64,000 nucleotides of DNA. It comes from Tetrapyrgos nigripes. Its lineage: Eukaryota > Basidiomycota > Agaricomycetes > Agaricales > Campanellaceae. The translations under genes and the position numbers were made by a program. The stretch is taken from positions 1 through 64,000 of the forward strand of contig JAACJM010000292.1 in the NCBI GenBank assembly GCA_013368315.1. The letters run 5' to 3'. The notes beneath the pieces were generated by a model that was not told where the DNA came from, searched no databases, and was given only the letters and a program-made list of their open reading frames with translations. Of the stretch, positions 22,285 through 32,174 are shown piece after piece (the first letter of the stretch is position 1; each line of letters begins with the position of its first letter).

Positions 22285-24516
22285 ATGCCTCCTCGTTCCA
22301 CCAAGAAGACTTCATCTAGAGCCAGCAACGATCAGAATGCATCCCCTGCCGCTGCGCCTATGAGTACCTCATCTTTCTCCACTATGGGCCCCCCTCCCCC
22401 GCCCTCGAGCAACCCGACCCCCACCGGTGGAGTTCAAAACCCCCTCGTAAACCCGAATGGCACCGTCCCAACTGCTCCTAATGCTTCTGCTCTGGGCACT
22501 ACCCCGACTGCTACCCCAGTTCCTCCTACGGCCCCAACTGCTATCCCAGGTACTCCTACAACCCAGAACCCTGTGCAGGCCACAGGCACCCAGCCTCGTC
22601 CCTCCTACGCAGAAGTCGCTAGATCTCGTCCCTCGTCTCCGTCTCTGTCTAGGCCTCCTTCGCCCGTTAGAAGCGGCAACGCCATGGATGGTGTGCAAGC
22701 GTCTATGCATGCCCCAAGGCCCAACAAGGAGTCTGCTACTACCAATCACACCGATGATGAAGGTTTTACTACCGTTGGGAAAGGAAAAGGTGTGTTCTCA
22801 AAGTAACTATAAAGTAAAACAAAGAAACTAATATTTATCGCACATAACTAAGGAAAAGCGAAGAACGGTGGACCCCAAGCGACCCCGAATGCGCCAACCT
22901 CTTCCTTCACTCCCACATCCCCTGCCGCGGATACGGACTCACCAATGACCGATCTGCCACCAACCTCGAACACCCCACCATCTTCATTCATGCCACGATC
23001 TGCCTCTACGGTCCCGCAAGGAGCAGCTCAAGGTGAAATAGGCGCAACTATTTGCCCAGAAACCGGAATGGCTATCGACACTGACCTTGGCCCAGGCGCT
23101 GGAAGCTCTGCTCCAAGTGATGGCCCGAGGGGAGTAAAACGCGCCAGAGTCGACGATAGCGACTCCAGCGGCCAACCAACTAGTTCTACAGATGCTGCTC
23201 GTAGCCGCCCATTACCATCTTTTACCAAGACCCCACAATCTACCCCTGCGGTGCAGGGAGGTACACCAACTACGTCGTCCCAACATACTTCTACTCCCCG
23301 GGCCCAACCAACACAGGTAGTACCACCTACGAATACTGCTCACACGCCCGCTACTCCGGCCCCACAGAGCAATAGCCAAACGGTACCCCCGCCCTTCGCT
23401 GCTCCCCAGCCACAAGCTGCCCATCCTCAATCACCTGCTCCTGCTCCCCAAACCCCAGCTGCTGGAGGCCAAGCACCCCTGAATGCCCCTGCCTTCAACT
23501 TCAATTTTAACCCCCAGAATCTCGCTCCACCAGTCCAGAATGCCCCAGGCGCGTATAACCCGGGTGTCGTAGCCCAAGCTCCAGTAGGAGGGTACCCTCC
23601 TAGTGCTGGTATCAACGCGGCTAACATCTTCGATGGGCATTCCTTGACCCAGGTTGCTGAATGGGTAGATCACTACCAGCACCATGGTGGTTTCGTAGCA
23701 ACGCCTGTGGATGGTGGCTCCGATCAGGTAGCTACAAGGGACATGATTGAGGGCGCCGTCCAAGACTTCAATCCACACATCCTTAACGTTACCGCTGCTC
23801 CTCCCATACGTGACCCTGACTTTAAGGGTCGCTTCATTAACAGCTTCCTAGTAACTGGACCGGATCCAAATACGATTCAGGCAATTGTCAACAGAGGCGT
23901 CCTCAACACGACTCATGGCTCATTTCGGGCTTTCCCCTTCCCAGCCCCTCCTCCTGCTATACCAGCTATACCAGACTCCTTTGTGATGACACTATTCGGC
24001 TTCACTTACCGTGACGGTCATGCATTCGAATTAAGGCGGACCCTACAATACCAGCTCTCGCAGAATCCCCTCTTCATTACCTTTGTCCTTAACCATCGTG
24101 ACAAGTTCCCACCGAATGTCAATGCCAATGGTGTTCTGACGACGACCCTGAATTCGGTGCGGGTCTCCTCTAACCTTATGGGCCAACACCGGGGTACCCC
24201 TCGTCTATACTGGAATGTGTATATTGATCCGCCCACCCGACTCTTTCCTGACTACCACGAATGGTTGAAGCTACTTAAGTCACTCACCTTCGCAACTGCC
24301 CTATATGGCAAGGGAGCACCGATTACAAAACCCTTCGACTGCAGCCGCTGCCAGAGCATCGATCACCCCACTGGCATGTGCCCTCTCCCGTCTACCCCGG
24401 GCTGGATCCCGATGCCCCGAAACTCCAACGATTCCGGTAACATGAATCAGAACCCTCGTGGAAATGGTACTGCTAGAGGCGGTAGAGGAGGAAGGAAGCG
24501 AGGAAGAGGGTTTTAG
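22285..24516 (+). CDS. LINE ORF1 protein with CCHC knuckle, split by a 63-base intron-like gap
   Basis: Two frames, 22285-22806 and 22945-24516, become one if 22790-22852 (GTGTGT...ACTAAG) is removed: 505 + 1664 bases, 722 residues. The junction reads DEGFTTVGKGK then GKAKNGGPQ. The N-terminal 400 residues are Pro/Thr/Ser-rich with a PSYAEVARSRPSSPS segment. The centre (GYPPSAGINAANIFDGHSLT onward) is more globular. Near the end lies CSRCQSIDHPTGMC, an exact CX2CX4HX4C knuckle, and the tail is RGGRGGRKRGRGF. Family role: RNA binding and particle formation. An ATG at 22285 (MPPRSTKK) is preferred over upstream non-ATG codons. If not spliced, translation would need re-initiation. Confidence 0.75.
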
Positions 24517-24824
24517 GACCCTGTTGGACCTTTATAAGCACTACTCATAATGATGTCCCTACTGTATGAATATTGTAGACCTAATGTGATGATGATTCAC
24601 AGCGAACGACTAAATAAGTAAAGTAAGGGACTAAATACTGGGAATAGGCCTAGTGTTTGAAGACTTTTCTGAACTATCCGGAAGGGCCCAAATATACTGA
24701 CCGCTTGCGGGACAGGAAAGCCTGGACGGTTTATGAGTGTAAAAAACTCCATAACAGTGTGGACACGCGCTGGGCTTAGTATGTAGAAGTCTATACCCGA
24801 ACGGATGGTGACCCTATTATCGCC

Positions 24825-27800
24825 ATGACCAGTACGGATAGGCAGTGCCCCCTCCCGAGGAACCATGTGCGTCCTTTAGCCGGGGAAAAGACCGGGTCTT
24901 CCGAAAGCGTGGGTTGGCGCCTCGGAAAGGTAATACCAACTGCAAAAAACTCTACCCCTTCTCAGTCGCGGTTTCAAGCCGGGACAACATCTTCGGGCCT
25001 TCCTGCTCCCGGAGGAGTTGACGACTCTTCCGCAAGTTGTGGCTCTGATGACGGGGCTGGAAGTAACACTGCGGTTACTGTGAGTAGGAGAGAACCGATG
25101 AGGGATGCAACGAACCAGCAGAGGGAGTCCGCCCTGACAAACTCCTCTACTAGTCACGTCACCTCACTCTCTCAGGAATATCTACCACAGCACTCGAACA
25201 CCAGGAGTATAAACATTAGAATGCCAGATACGAACACTAATGAAACTGTTCACCCTAATGCACTACGCATAAACGAAACCCAGAACTCCTCACCCACTGT
25301 TAGTACGGCGAATACAAGAGAAAAATCGCAAATCGTAGACCTAGACCAGCAAACGCCAACACCTCCACGATCACTAGAAGATCAGCTAATGGAAAGCTTA
25401 GGAATGAGGATGGATGAAGAATCATATGAACAGAGTCAAAACCGATTAAACCAACTCATAGACCAAATTGAAGAGGCGATGCGCTCACGTTTGAGGACAC
25501 AAGTGCCACACTCTCACTCTACCACGCATGAACCGAATACAAACCCTTCAAGGCAGGAACGACGAACTGCATTACGAACTGGACGAAGGAATAAGGATAC
25601 AAAAGCGTCAATAAAAGTGGCGTCTCTTAATATAAGGGGCTATGGACCCAATGAGAATTTGGAGGATAATAAGAATAAATGGAACTACATCAACCAATTT
25701 GTCAGACAGAAGCGTATTGGTGTCCTCCTTGTGCAAGAAACCCACATGGATGAAAGTAGACGCCAGAAGATACAGGATAAATTTTCAAAACGGTTAGTGT
25801 TAAGATGTTCATCGAACCCGGACTCCCCACGAGCTAAAGGAGGGGTAGCAATAGTGTTGAATAAAGATCTTGTCGACACAAGCGTTCTAGATGAGACTGA
25901 GGTTGTACCTGGAAGAGCACTTTTGATTAGAATGCACTGGCATAGAGACCGCAACCTTAAAATATTAGTGGTGTACGCACCAAATGTCTCCGGTTCAGAC
26001 GGAAAAGATAATAAAGAGTTTTGGGAGACCCTGCGAGAGTATTTTGACCGAAACCCTAGTAAACGGCCGGATATACTGGCTGGGGATATGAATATGGTAG
26101 AAGCAGGTGTTATTGATAGACTGCCCGCGAGAGATGACCCGGAAGACGCAGTCGAAGCCCTAGATGAACTTAAGATGTCAACACAGTTAAGAGACGGATG
26201 GAGAGATACGTACCCGGATACAAAAGCGTATACTTTCCACCAAACCGCTACGGGGTCGCAATCCCGAATAGACAGAATCTACGCAACAGACGCAATATTA
26301 ACGGCATCGAGAGAATGGAAAATAGAACCGACTGGTGTTCCAGGAGCAGACCACTGGATGGTCTCAGTCTTAGCATCACACACAGACGCACCAACTATAG
26401 GCAGAGGACGCTGGGCGATACCGAGACATATCATTAAGGACAAAACCTTCATGCAATATGCATTAAAGAGAGGCCTGAAAACGGACTCAGAAATGAATAA
26501 GATACATACCCTGGGCCGTACTGCGGATCGGAACGCCCAACTAACATGGTACCGGTACAAAAAAGACATCCTGGAAGTAGCACGTCAACGACAACGGATA
26601 GTAATGCCCAGATTAGAGAAACAATTAGAGGAATTGAAAGGAAAACTGGAACAAATCAATAATGACCAGTCACTTACAGAAGAGGAACGAGTAGAATTGT
26701 CTGCGACCCTAACTAATGATATCACTGTTCTGGAAAGGAAACAATTTCAGAATACGAGGACGGATACAGCGACGCGAAACCGAATTGAAGGAGAGCAAAT
26801 CTCCAGATATTGGTCGAACCTAAATAAAGAAAGAAAACCTAGAGATGTAATCTATGCCCTTAGACGAGAAGAACCTGGACCGGACGGATGGTTTGAAACA
26901 AGCCCGGAAGGTATGGCAAAAAGGGCTAGAGATTACCATGAAGGCCTACAAAAAGAGGGACAGGCAACTGATGCTGAACACCAACGAATGAAACAGGCTA
27001 TGACGGATAGAGTGCTAAGCAACCTTAACACTAGACTGACAGAAGAACAGAAAACCTACCTGGCGATGAAATGCGATCGTAGTGACGTGGTAATAGCGCT
27101 CCTGAGCACAAAGAACTATACGTCTCCTGGAATAGATGGCGCCACGCACGAACTCTGGAAAGCTTTATACTCACGTTATGTTGAGGACACCAGAGCAGGG
27201 CGCCCTGCATTTGATATCGCAAACCTAATGACACAGGCATTTAACGATATAGCAATGAATGGAGTAATAACAGATACTCACTTCGCAGATGGCTGGATGT
27301 GTCCACTCTACAAGAAAAACGACAAATGCGAAATAGCAAATTATAGGCCAATAACACTGCTTAACACAGACTACAAGATCTTCACCAAAGTATTGGCCAC
27401 CAAACTCGGAAAGGTAGCCCCCGACCTCTTACACCACAACCAGGCCGGTTTTGTACCTGGCCGACAAATTAGTGACCAGACGAAATTGATACGCATGGTA
27501 ATGGCCTCGGCTGAACAAAACGGACAGAATGGACTGATTATTTCATTAGACCAGGAGAAAGCCTATGATAAGGTGGACCATGATTATTTATGGAAGACAC
27601 TGGAAAAGTTTGAATTCCCAAAGGAATTCATAGAAACAGTACAACGCCTATACAAGACAGCCAAGACATCAGTAATGATAAACGGAATACAAAGTGAAAC
27701 CTACGAAGTAATAAGAGGAGTGCGTCAAGGAGACCCACTCTCCTGCCTGATATTTGATCTAGCCATTGAACCCTTAGCGGCAATGTTGAGGAACTCGCAC

Positions 27801-30530
27801 CTACAAGGGTTCCGGATCCCTGGAATAACGGAAAGGCTTATTGCTAATTTATTTGCCGACGATACAACCGTATTCTTGGCGGCGTCGGATGACTTCAAGG
27901 ACCTACAAGATATCCTCGACCAATGGTGTATGGCATCCACTGCGAAATTTAATGTGAATAAGACCTCAATCATACCAATCGGCACGGAAGAGTACAGACA
28001 ACGTGTGATCAGTACGAGGAGAACAATAGTATATCAGTATGGGATGAATCCGTACCTTAACGTCCTCCCACCCAACCTCCATATTGCCAGAGAAGGCGAA
28101 GCAGTACGGATATTGGGCGCATGGTATGGGAACAAGATCGATGCAACCCAGATTTGGGCCCCTACCATAGAAAAAATTGATAGAGTCTTGGAACGGTGGG
28201 CAAAAGGATCACCCACCATGGAAGGAAGACGACTTATTACGCAGATGTTTGCGGGGGGAATGTCGCAGTACTTAACACAAGTACAAGGTATGCCACCTGA
28301 AGTAGAAAAGAGATTAGCGAAACGAGTATCAAAATACATATGGGACGAGAAAGAAAAGAATCCAGTCAATAAAGACGCGACGTACTTACGGATTAATGAG
28401 GGCGGGAGAGCGGTCCTGGATATCCCTGCCCGAAACGAAGCCATAGAATTGATGTGGCTCAAAAGATATCTGAGCTTCGGACCGGATCGCCCCCTGTGGG
28501 CTGTAATAGCAGATTCCCTATTAGCGACCAACACACCCAGGGCGGAAGATAACATACCACAAAGAATTAAACAGAACTGCTTCCTACAATCTTGGTCCAC
28601 CAGCAGTAGTCCGAGATCTGCACAAGTCCCCGAACTCCGTCGAATGATAAACGTGGGGCAGAAATATGGTATACGCATAGAGGGGCTAGCATTTGCAAGG
28701 GACATCCTAAGAGAGATGCCTATATGGCACCATATCCAAGCTGATCCTAGGATAAAAAGACTTACGAACTCACAAGCGAGTAAATGTCTCATGGAAAAAC
28801 ACAGACTGACCACAGTAGGGCAAGCTGAGGATCTAGCTGCACCACTGGTCACCACAACGGAACGACGTAGCCTGCATCGTCGTAATGATCGCTGTGTATG
28901 TCGTGACTGTCAAGAAGTGCGACAAAGACACAACTGCACTCACCCTCACCAATGCATGCTCAGAGCAGAAGAGCTCTTGAACACCCTCCCGCAGAAATGG
29001 GACCCTAGAAGAGAGCAACCAGAGGACTACGAAATTGGTCCCGACGATCACGAAGGACCACAGGAAAGGAATGCTGAAACCTTCGATTACCGGATATCTA
29101 CGACTGGAAACTTGTCGGATATTTTCCGAATCTTCACAGACGAAACTGTTCCCCCCTCTGACGAGGTCCTCATCCGAAAAGTTAATGCTGCTGAGGGACC
29201 TGATACCATAATAGCGACAGATGGTTCATGTATGAATAATGGACAAGAGGATGCGATCGCGGGTGCTGGAGTGTTCTATGGGCGGAATGACGCCCGAAAT
29301 AAAAGCATTAGGCTACCGAGACGGATAGAGAATAGGAATATTATTCAATCAAACCAAATTGCTGAACTGGTAGCGGCGATGGAGGCGCCGGAAGCGATCA
29401 CGAAAAACACCCAAATGAGTCTTGAAACGGACTCAAAGTATGTGATCTCGCACCTAACCACAAGCCTTAAGAAAATGGAGGATATAGGATATATAAACGT
29501 CAATAACGCGGACATTATTAGGACAATGGTAGCGCGCTACCGCCTACATGAAGCACCTATACACATAAAATGGGTCAAGGGGCATAATGGTCACGAAGGG
29601 AACGAAGCGGCGGATGCCCTAGCAGGGATCGCAGCCACTAGAGCACAAGAGGATCATTTGGACCTAAACATCCCCCAGACCCTGCGAATAACTGGAGCAA
29701 AGCTAAATGCATTGACACAGAAACTTGCCTATACAGCCATAAGGCAACGAAAGGCGACCAAAACCCCCGACCGACCACGAACACGGGCTATCCTAACCCA
29801 GGTCAAGCTCCAGGTTCAGTCCCTCTTCAATGTCATCCCAACGGATCCCGTAATCTGGAAATCGATACGCTCTCGAGACCTAGAAAGGAAAACGAGATAC
29901 TTTTTGTGGATGGTAACGAACGATGCCTATATGACGGGTACTCACTGGCAACGAGCAAATTACCCTGACGAGATCAAGGAGAGAGCTATATGTCAACATG
30001 ACCAGAAGACTGAAGACATAACCCACATCCTGGTAGGGTGTGAGAGTCCAGGGCAGGGACTCATCTGGGACATGACCGGAAGACTATGGGAAAGGAAAAA
30101 TCGGACCTTACAATGGGAACGGCCAGCCTTGGGAACAATAGTTGGTGCTGGATTGGCAGTCTTTAAGACACCTGGAGGAGCGCGGAAGTCAGGAGAAGAA
30201 AGACTATGGAGGATATTAATAGCAGAATCCGCATACCTGATATGGAGACTAAGATGCGAGAGGGTAATACGAAAAGACAATGCACCGTTCACGACGAGGG
30301 AGATAGAGAACAGATGGTCAAATATGATAAATGAAAGACTCCAGCTGGACCGTCGCATGACCAGCCGGAAATACGGAAAAAAAGGAATCAGCCCTAATTT
30401 GGTACGTGCCACATGGCAAGGGCTGCTAGACCGGGAACACACCCTGCCTGATGACTGGGTTACGAATTCCGGGGTTTTAGTGGGTATAGAGTCGGATTTG
30501 CGCCGTCAAACGGGCCCTCGAGGCAGGTAG
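24825..30530 (+). CDS. LINE ORF2: endonuclease / reverse transcriptase / RNase H
   Basis: 1901 residues without a stop. Residues 1-260 are low-complexity. The APE-type endonuclease (about 263-515) shows SLNIRGYG, VQETHMD, GDMNM, DRIYATD and GADHW, the catalytic set expected. A long coiled or basic spacer follows. RT (about 820-1110) shows NYRPITLLNTDYKI, SLDQEKAYDKVDH, GVRQGDPLS and FADD at 1010-1013. RNase H (about 1460-1610) shows ATDGSCMNN, AELVAAMEA, ETDSKYV and HEGNEAADALAG. A C-terminal Cys/His set (CQHDQKTEDITHILVGC) resembles the zinc-finger-like end of many LINE ORF2 proteins. All key residues are present, so the protein could be active. It starts 308 bases after the ORF1 stop. Confidence 0.93.
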   Translation: MTSTDRQCPLPRNHVRPLAGEKTGSSESVGWRLGKVIPTAKNSTPSQSRFQAGTTSSGLPAPGGVDDSSASCGSDDGAGSNTAVTVSRREPMRDATNQQRESALTNSSTSHVTSLSQEYLPQHSNTRSINIRMPDTNTNETVHPNALRINETQNSSPTVSTANTREKSQIVDLDQQTPTPPRSLEDQLMESLGMRMDEESYEQSQNRLNQLIDQIEEAMRSRLRTQVPHSHSTTHEPNTNPSRQERRTALRTGRRNKDTKASIKVASLNIRGYGPNENLEDNKNKWNYINQFVRQKRIGVLLVQETHMDESRRQKIQDKFSKRLVLRCSSNPDSPRAKGGVAIVLNKDLVDTSVLDETEVVPGRALLIRMHWHRDRNLKILVVYAPNVSGSDGKDNKEFWETLREYFDRNPSKRPDILAGDMNMVEAGVIDRLPARDDPEDAVEALDELKMSTQLRDGWRDTYPDTKAYTFHQTATGSQSRIDRIYATDAILTASREWKIEPTGVPGADHWMVSVLASHTDAPTIGRGRWAIPRHIIKDKTFMQYALKRGLKTDSEMNKIHTLGRTADRNAQLTWYRYKKDILEVARQRQRIVMPRLEKQLEELKGKLEQINNDQSLTEEERVELSATLTNDITVLERKQFQNTRTDTATRNRIEGEQISRYWSNLNKERKPRDVIYALRREEPGPDGWFETSPEGMAKRARDYHEGLQKEGQATDAEHQRMKQAMTDRVLSNLNTRLTEEQKTYLAMKCDRSDVVIALLSTKNYTSPGIDGATHELWKALYSRYVEDTRAGRPAFDIANLMTQAFNDIAMNGVITDTHFADGWMCPLYKKNDKCEIANYRPITLLNTDYKIFTKVLATKLGKVAPDLLHHNQAGFVPGRQISDQTKLIRMVMASAEQNGQNGLIISLDQEKAYDKVDHDYLWKTLEKFEFPKEFIETVQRLYKTAKTSVMINGIQSETYEVIRGVRQGDPLSCLIFDLAIEPLAAMLRNSHLQGFRIPGITERLIANLFADDTTVFLAASDDFKDLQDILDQWCMASTAKFNVNKTSIIPIGTEEYRQRVISTRRTIVYQYGMNPYLNVLPPNLHIAREGEAVRILGAWYGNKIDATQIWAPTIEKIDRVLERWAKGSPTMEGRRLITQMFAGGMSQYLTQVQGMPPEVEKRLAKRVSKYIWDEKEKNPVNKDATYLRINEGGRAVLDIPARNEAIELMWLKRYLSFGPDRPLWAVIADSLLATNTPRAEDNIPQRIKQNCFLQSWSTSSSPRSAQVPELRRMINVGQKYGIRIEGLAFARDILREMPIWHHIQADPRIKRLTNSQASKCLMEKHRLTTVGQAEDLAAPLVTTTERRSLHRRNDRCVCRDCQEVRQRHNCTHPHQCMLRAEELLNTLPQKWDPRREQPEDYEIGPDDHEGPQERNAETFDYRISTTGNLSDIFRIFTDETVPPSDEVLIRKVNAAEGPDTIIATDGSCMNNGQEDAIAGAGVFYGRNDARNKSIRLPRRIENRNIIQSNQIAELVAAMEAPEAITKNTQMSLETDSKYVISHLTTSLKKMEDIGYINVNNADIIRTMVARYRLHEAPIHIKWVKGHNGHEGNEAADALAGIAATRAQEDHLDLNIPQTLRITGAKLNALTQKLAYTAIRQRKATKTPDRPRTRAILTQVKLQVQSLFNVIPTDPVIWKSIRSRDLERKTRYFLWMVTNDAYMTGTHWQRANYPDEIKERAICQHDQKTEDITHILVGCESPGQGLIWDMTGRLWERKNRTLQWERPALGTIVGAGLAVFKTPGGARKSGEERLWRILIAESAYLIWRLRCERVIRKDNAPFTTREIENRWSNMINERLQLDRRMTSRKYGKKGISPNLVRATWQGLLDREHTLPDDWVTNSGVLVGIESDLRRQTGPRGR

Positions 30531-30774
30531 GTAAGTAGCCCTACCCCCGAGGTGACTCTGAGCCCCACACTCAGTGCGTAAAGGCATTTCCTCGGGGAGG
30601 CCGAAAAGCCCTGTCTCAGCAGTATGTCTATAATTATGTTCCTTCCTATGTCCTATGTTCTATGTTATATGTTATATGTCTTCTTTCTAGCAAGGTTCTT
30701 ACCCCTTGCGCAGACCGCGGGTTTCCTGTGCCATGACAACCAAGTTGGTGTGGTACAGGTACATAACGCTCCTC

Positions 30775-30775
<1 letters not shown>

Positions 30776-30821
<46 letters not shown>
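30776..30821 (+). repeat. Poly-A tail of the LINE
   Basis: 46 uninterrupted A residues ending at the right-hand target duplication. The 3' UTR (30531-30775) before it includes a short TATGTTCTATGTTATATGTT repeat. Confidence 0.95.
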
Positions 30822-30822
<1 letters not shown>

Positions 30823-30889
30823 ACACCCCCGTGAGTGAAGGAAGCGAGCAATATTTTGTCGTACACCCCCGGAATGTGAAAGGAATTCA

Positions 30890-31762
30890 TCAATAAGCAT
30901 AGTCGTCATCTTCTTTTTCATCTTCCGCTTCAACAACCGTCATCGCCCTTCCCGAGCCCTTCCTCGACTCAAGCCATTTCTTCCGCTTCTCACAATTCTC
31001 CTTGTAATGCCCTTTTTCGTCACAGAACCAACAAGTAATTTGTTCAACTGGGAGGGGAGCCTTTTTAACACCAAGAGCAACATTGTATTGAAGGTCTTTT
31101 GGGTTTGTCGTTGTAGTTGTCTGTGGGGTTGGGGAATCACAAGAGAGCTGGCGAGTTTCTTCGGCTAAAAGTCGGGTTGTAACATGATCAAGTGTGAGTT
31201 CGTGGGATGGAGTATCGTCGAAATTAATGATGAGAGAGTCATAAGAAGGAGGGAGACCCATGGTAAGTCCAAGGATGATATCCAGGTCAGGAACTTTCAG
31301 ACCAGCCTCCTGCATTTCAAAAGCCTGGCTCTTCACCTCTCCAATCCAAGCAGACATCTTCTGACCCTTCTCCTTTTTCATTGTCAAAAATTTGCGCTTG
31401 AGGGACAAGAATGCGGCAAATCCACGAGCGCGGTGAACGGCCTTCAAGTCCTCCCAAACAACAAGCGGATCCTTGCTGCGCATATGAGAAAGCTGTCCCG
31501 GCTCAACTCAAAGAATCATCTCAGCGCGTGCCTGCGCCATTTTCGTCGTCGATCATGCATTCAACCTTTGTTCCGAATCCGCCTCTATGTCCTCTGGCTT
31601 CCGCAGCTTCCCTTTATCATCAACCTGGTCAATCATGACCTCAACGACGTCATTCCATAGTTCCTTTCGGATAAGCTTGGCCTCCATGCGCATAGACCAA
31701 GCGGCGTAGTTTGAGTCATTGAGTTTGGCAAAGCGAGGGGTGGAAGAGGAGTCGTCAGACAT
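30890..31762 (-). pseudogene. Gag of the gag-only LTR element, two internal TGA codons
   Basis: One minus-strand frame from ATG at 31762 (MSDDSSSTPRFAKLNDSNY) to TGA at 30890-30892, 291 codons. It contains the copia-type Gag core (YAAWSMRMEAKLIR, KMAQARAEMIL, VVWEDLKAVHRARGF, GLPPSYDSLI) and the zinc knuckle CWFCDEKGHYKENC, followed by a basic and then acidic tail (EDEKEDDDYAY). TGA interrupts at 31553-31555 and at 31508-31510. The second falls in the conserved EMIL-x-VE context. Both could come from CGA (Arg). Gag would package element RNA, while enzymes would have to come from an autonomous relative. Confidence 0.85.
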
Positions 31763-31948
31763 AGTGAAGGTGGTAGGTCTTTGTCGTTGTCCGTGAATTC
31801 GTCTGTTCGTCAATAGAGAGTCGTCAATGTACAGTGTTCGTCGGCTGTACAGATAGGGGTTCGTTGTTATAGGACTAGACAGTTGCTGGTCGTCGAAGCG
31901 AGGGCCTAGAACGGTGAGCGTAAGGTAAGGGTTGTGCCTGTGCGCTTG

Positions 31949-32174
31949 TGTTGAATTTAACGTTCGAAAGAAATTGAGAGAGAGAATTTCCGAGCAACAA
32001 AAAGGTGAATTCAAATAGGCAGGGAACCCGTGGCAAGCGCACGACGTTCCCAAATCGTACATCAGTATATAAGATATGTAAAATAGGGGTTTTCTTAATT
32101 AATCGTACAATACTTAGGGGTGTCAATGTATCACCGAGCTTCTGAGCTCATCAACGGAAACTCCAAATCCAACA
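31949..32174 (-). repeat. 5' LTR of the gag-only element
   Basis: 226 bp partner of 20714-20938, with the same ends and TATA-like CAGTATATAAG. It is followed by GCGTC and then the 3' half of the F-box gene. Confidence 0.9.

Larger units (their letters stand above)
20951..30821 (+). mobile_element. Full-length LINE (APE-RT-RNase H), probably Tad clade
   Basis: About 9.87 kb, from the G-rich start GGGGCCTCTT directly after the left duplication to a 46-base A tail. It holds a long 5' leader with a small frame, an ORF1 with CCHC knuckle, and an uninterrupted 1901-residue ORF2 with apurinic-type endonuclease, reverse transcriptase and RNase H. That order is typical of Tad-like LINEs in fungi. The intact ORF2, pure A tail and matching 16 bp duplications point to a recent insertion. 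It sits in the 3' LTR/purine-tract junction of the gag-only element, so it is the youngest layer of the nest. Confidence 0.95.
20714..32174 (-). mobile_element. Non-autonomous gag-only copia-like LTR element (split by a LINE)
   Basis: LTRs of 225 bp (20714-20938) and 226 bp (31949-32174) both start TGTTGAATTTAACG and end AATCCAACA. Without the LINE and one target duplication the element is about 1576 bp. In minus direction: 5' LTR (right), about 186 bp leader, a gag frame with CCHC knuckle, stop, about 55 bp, then a purine tract CACGGGGGTG directly before the 3' LTR. No protease, integrase or RT is present between gag and the purine tract, so it looks like a complete internal-deletion family (TR-GAG type), not a LINE-induced truncation. 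The sequence inside the 5' LTR (CAAGCGCACAGGCAC) is not the usual TGG-type primer site. By eye the LTRs differ at about eight positions, mostly C/T. Confidence 0.85.

Noticed and set aside
30624..30936. Frames reading through the A tail (poly-Lys or poly-Phe)
   Set aside because: Artefacts of the LINE poly-A tract.
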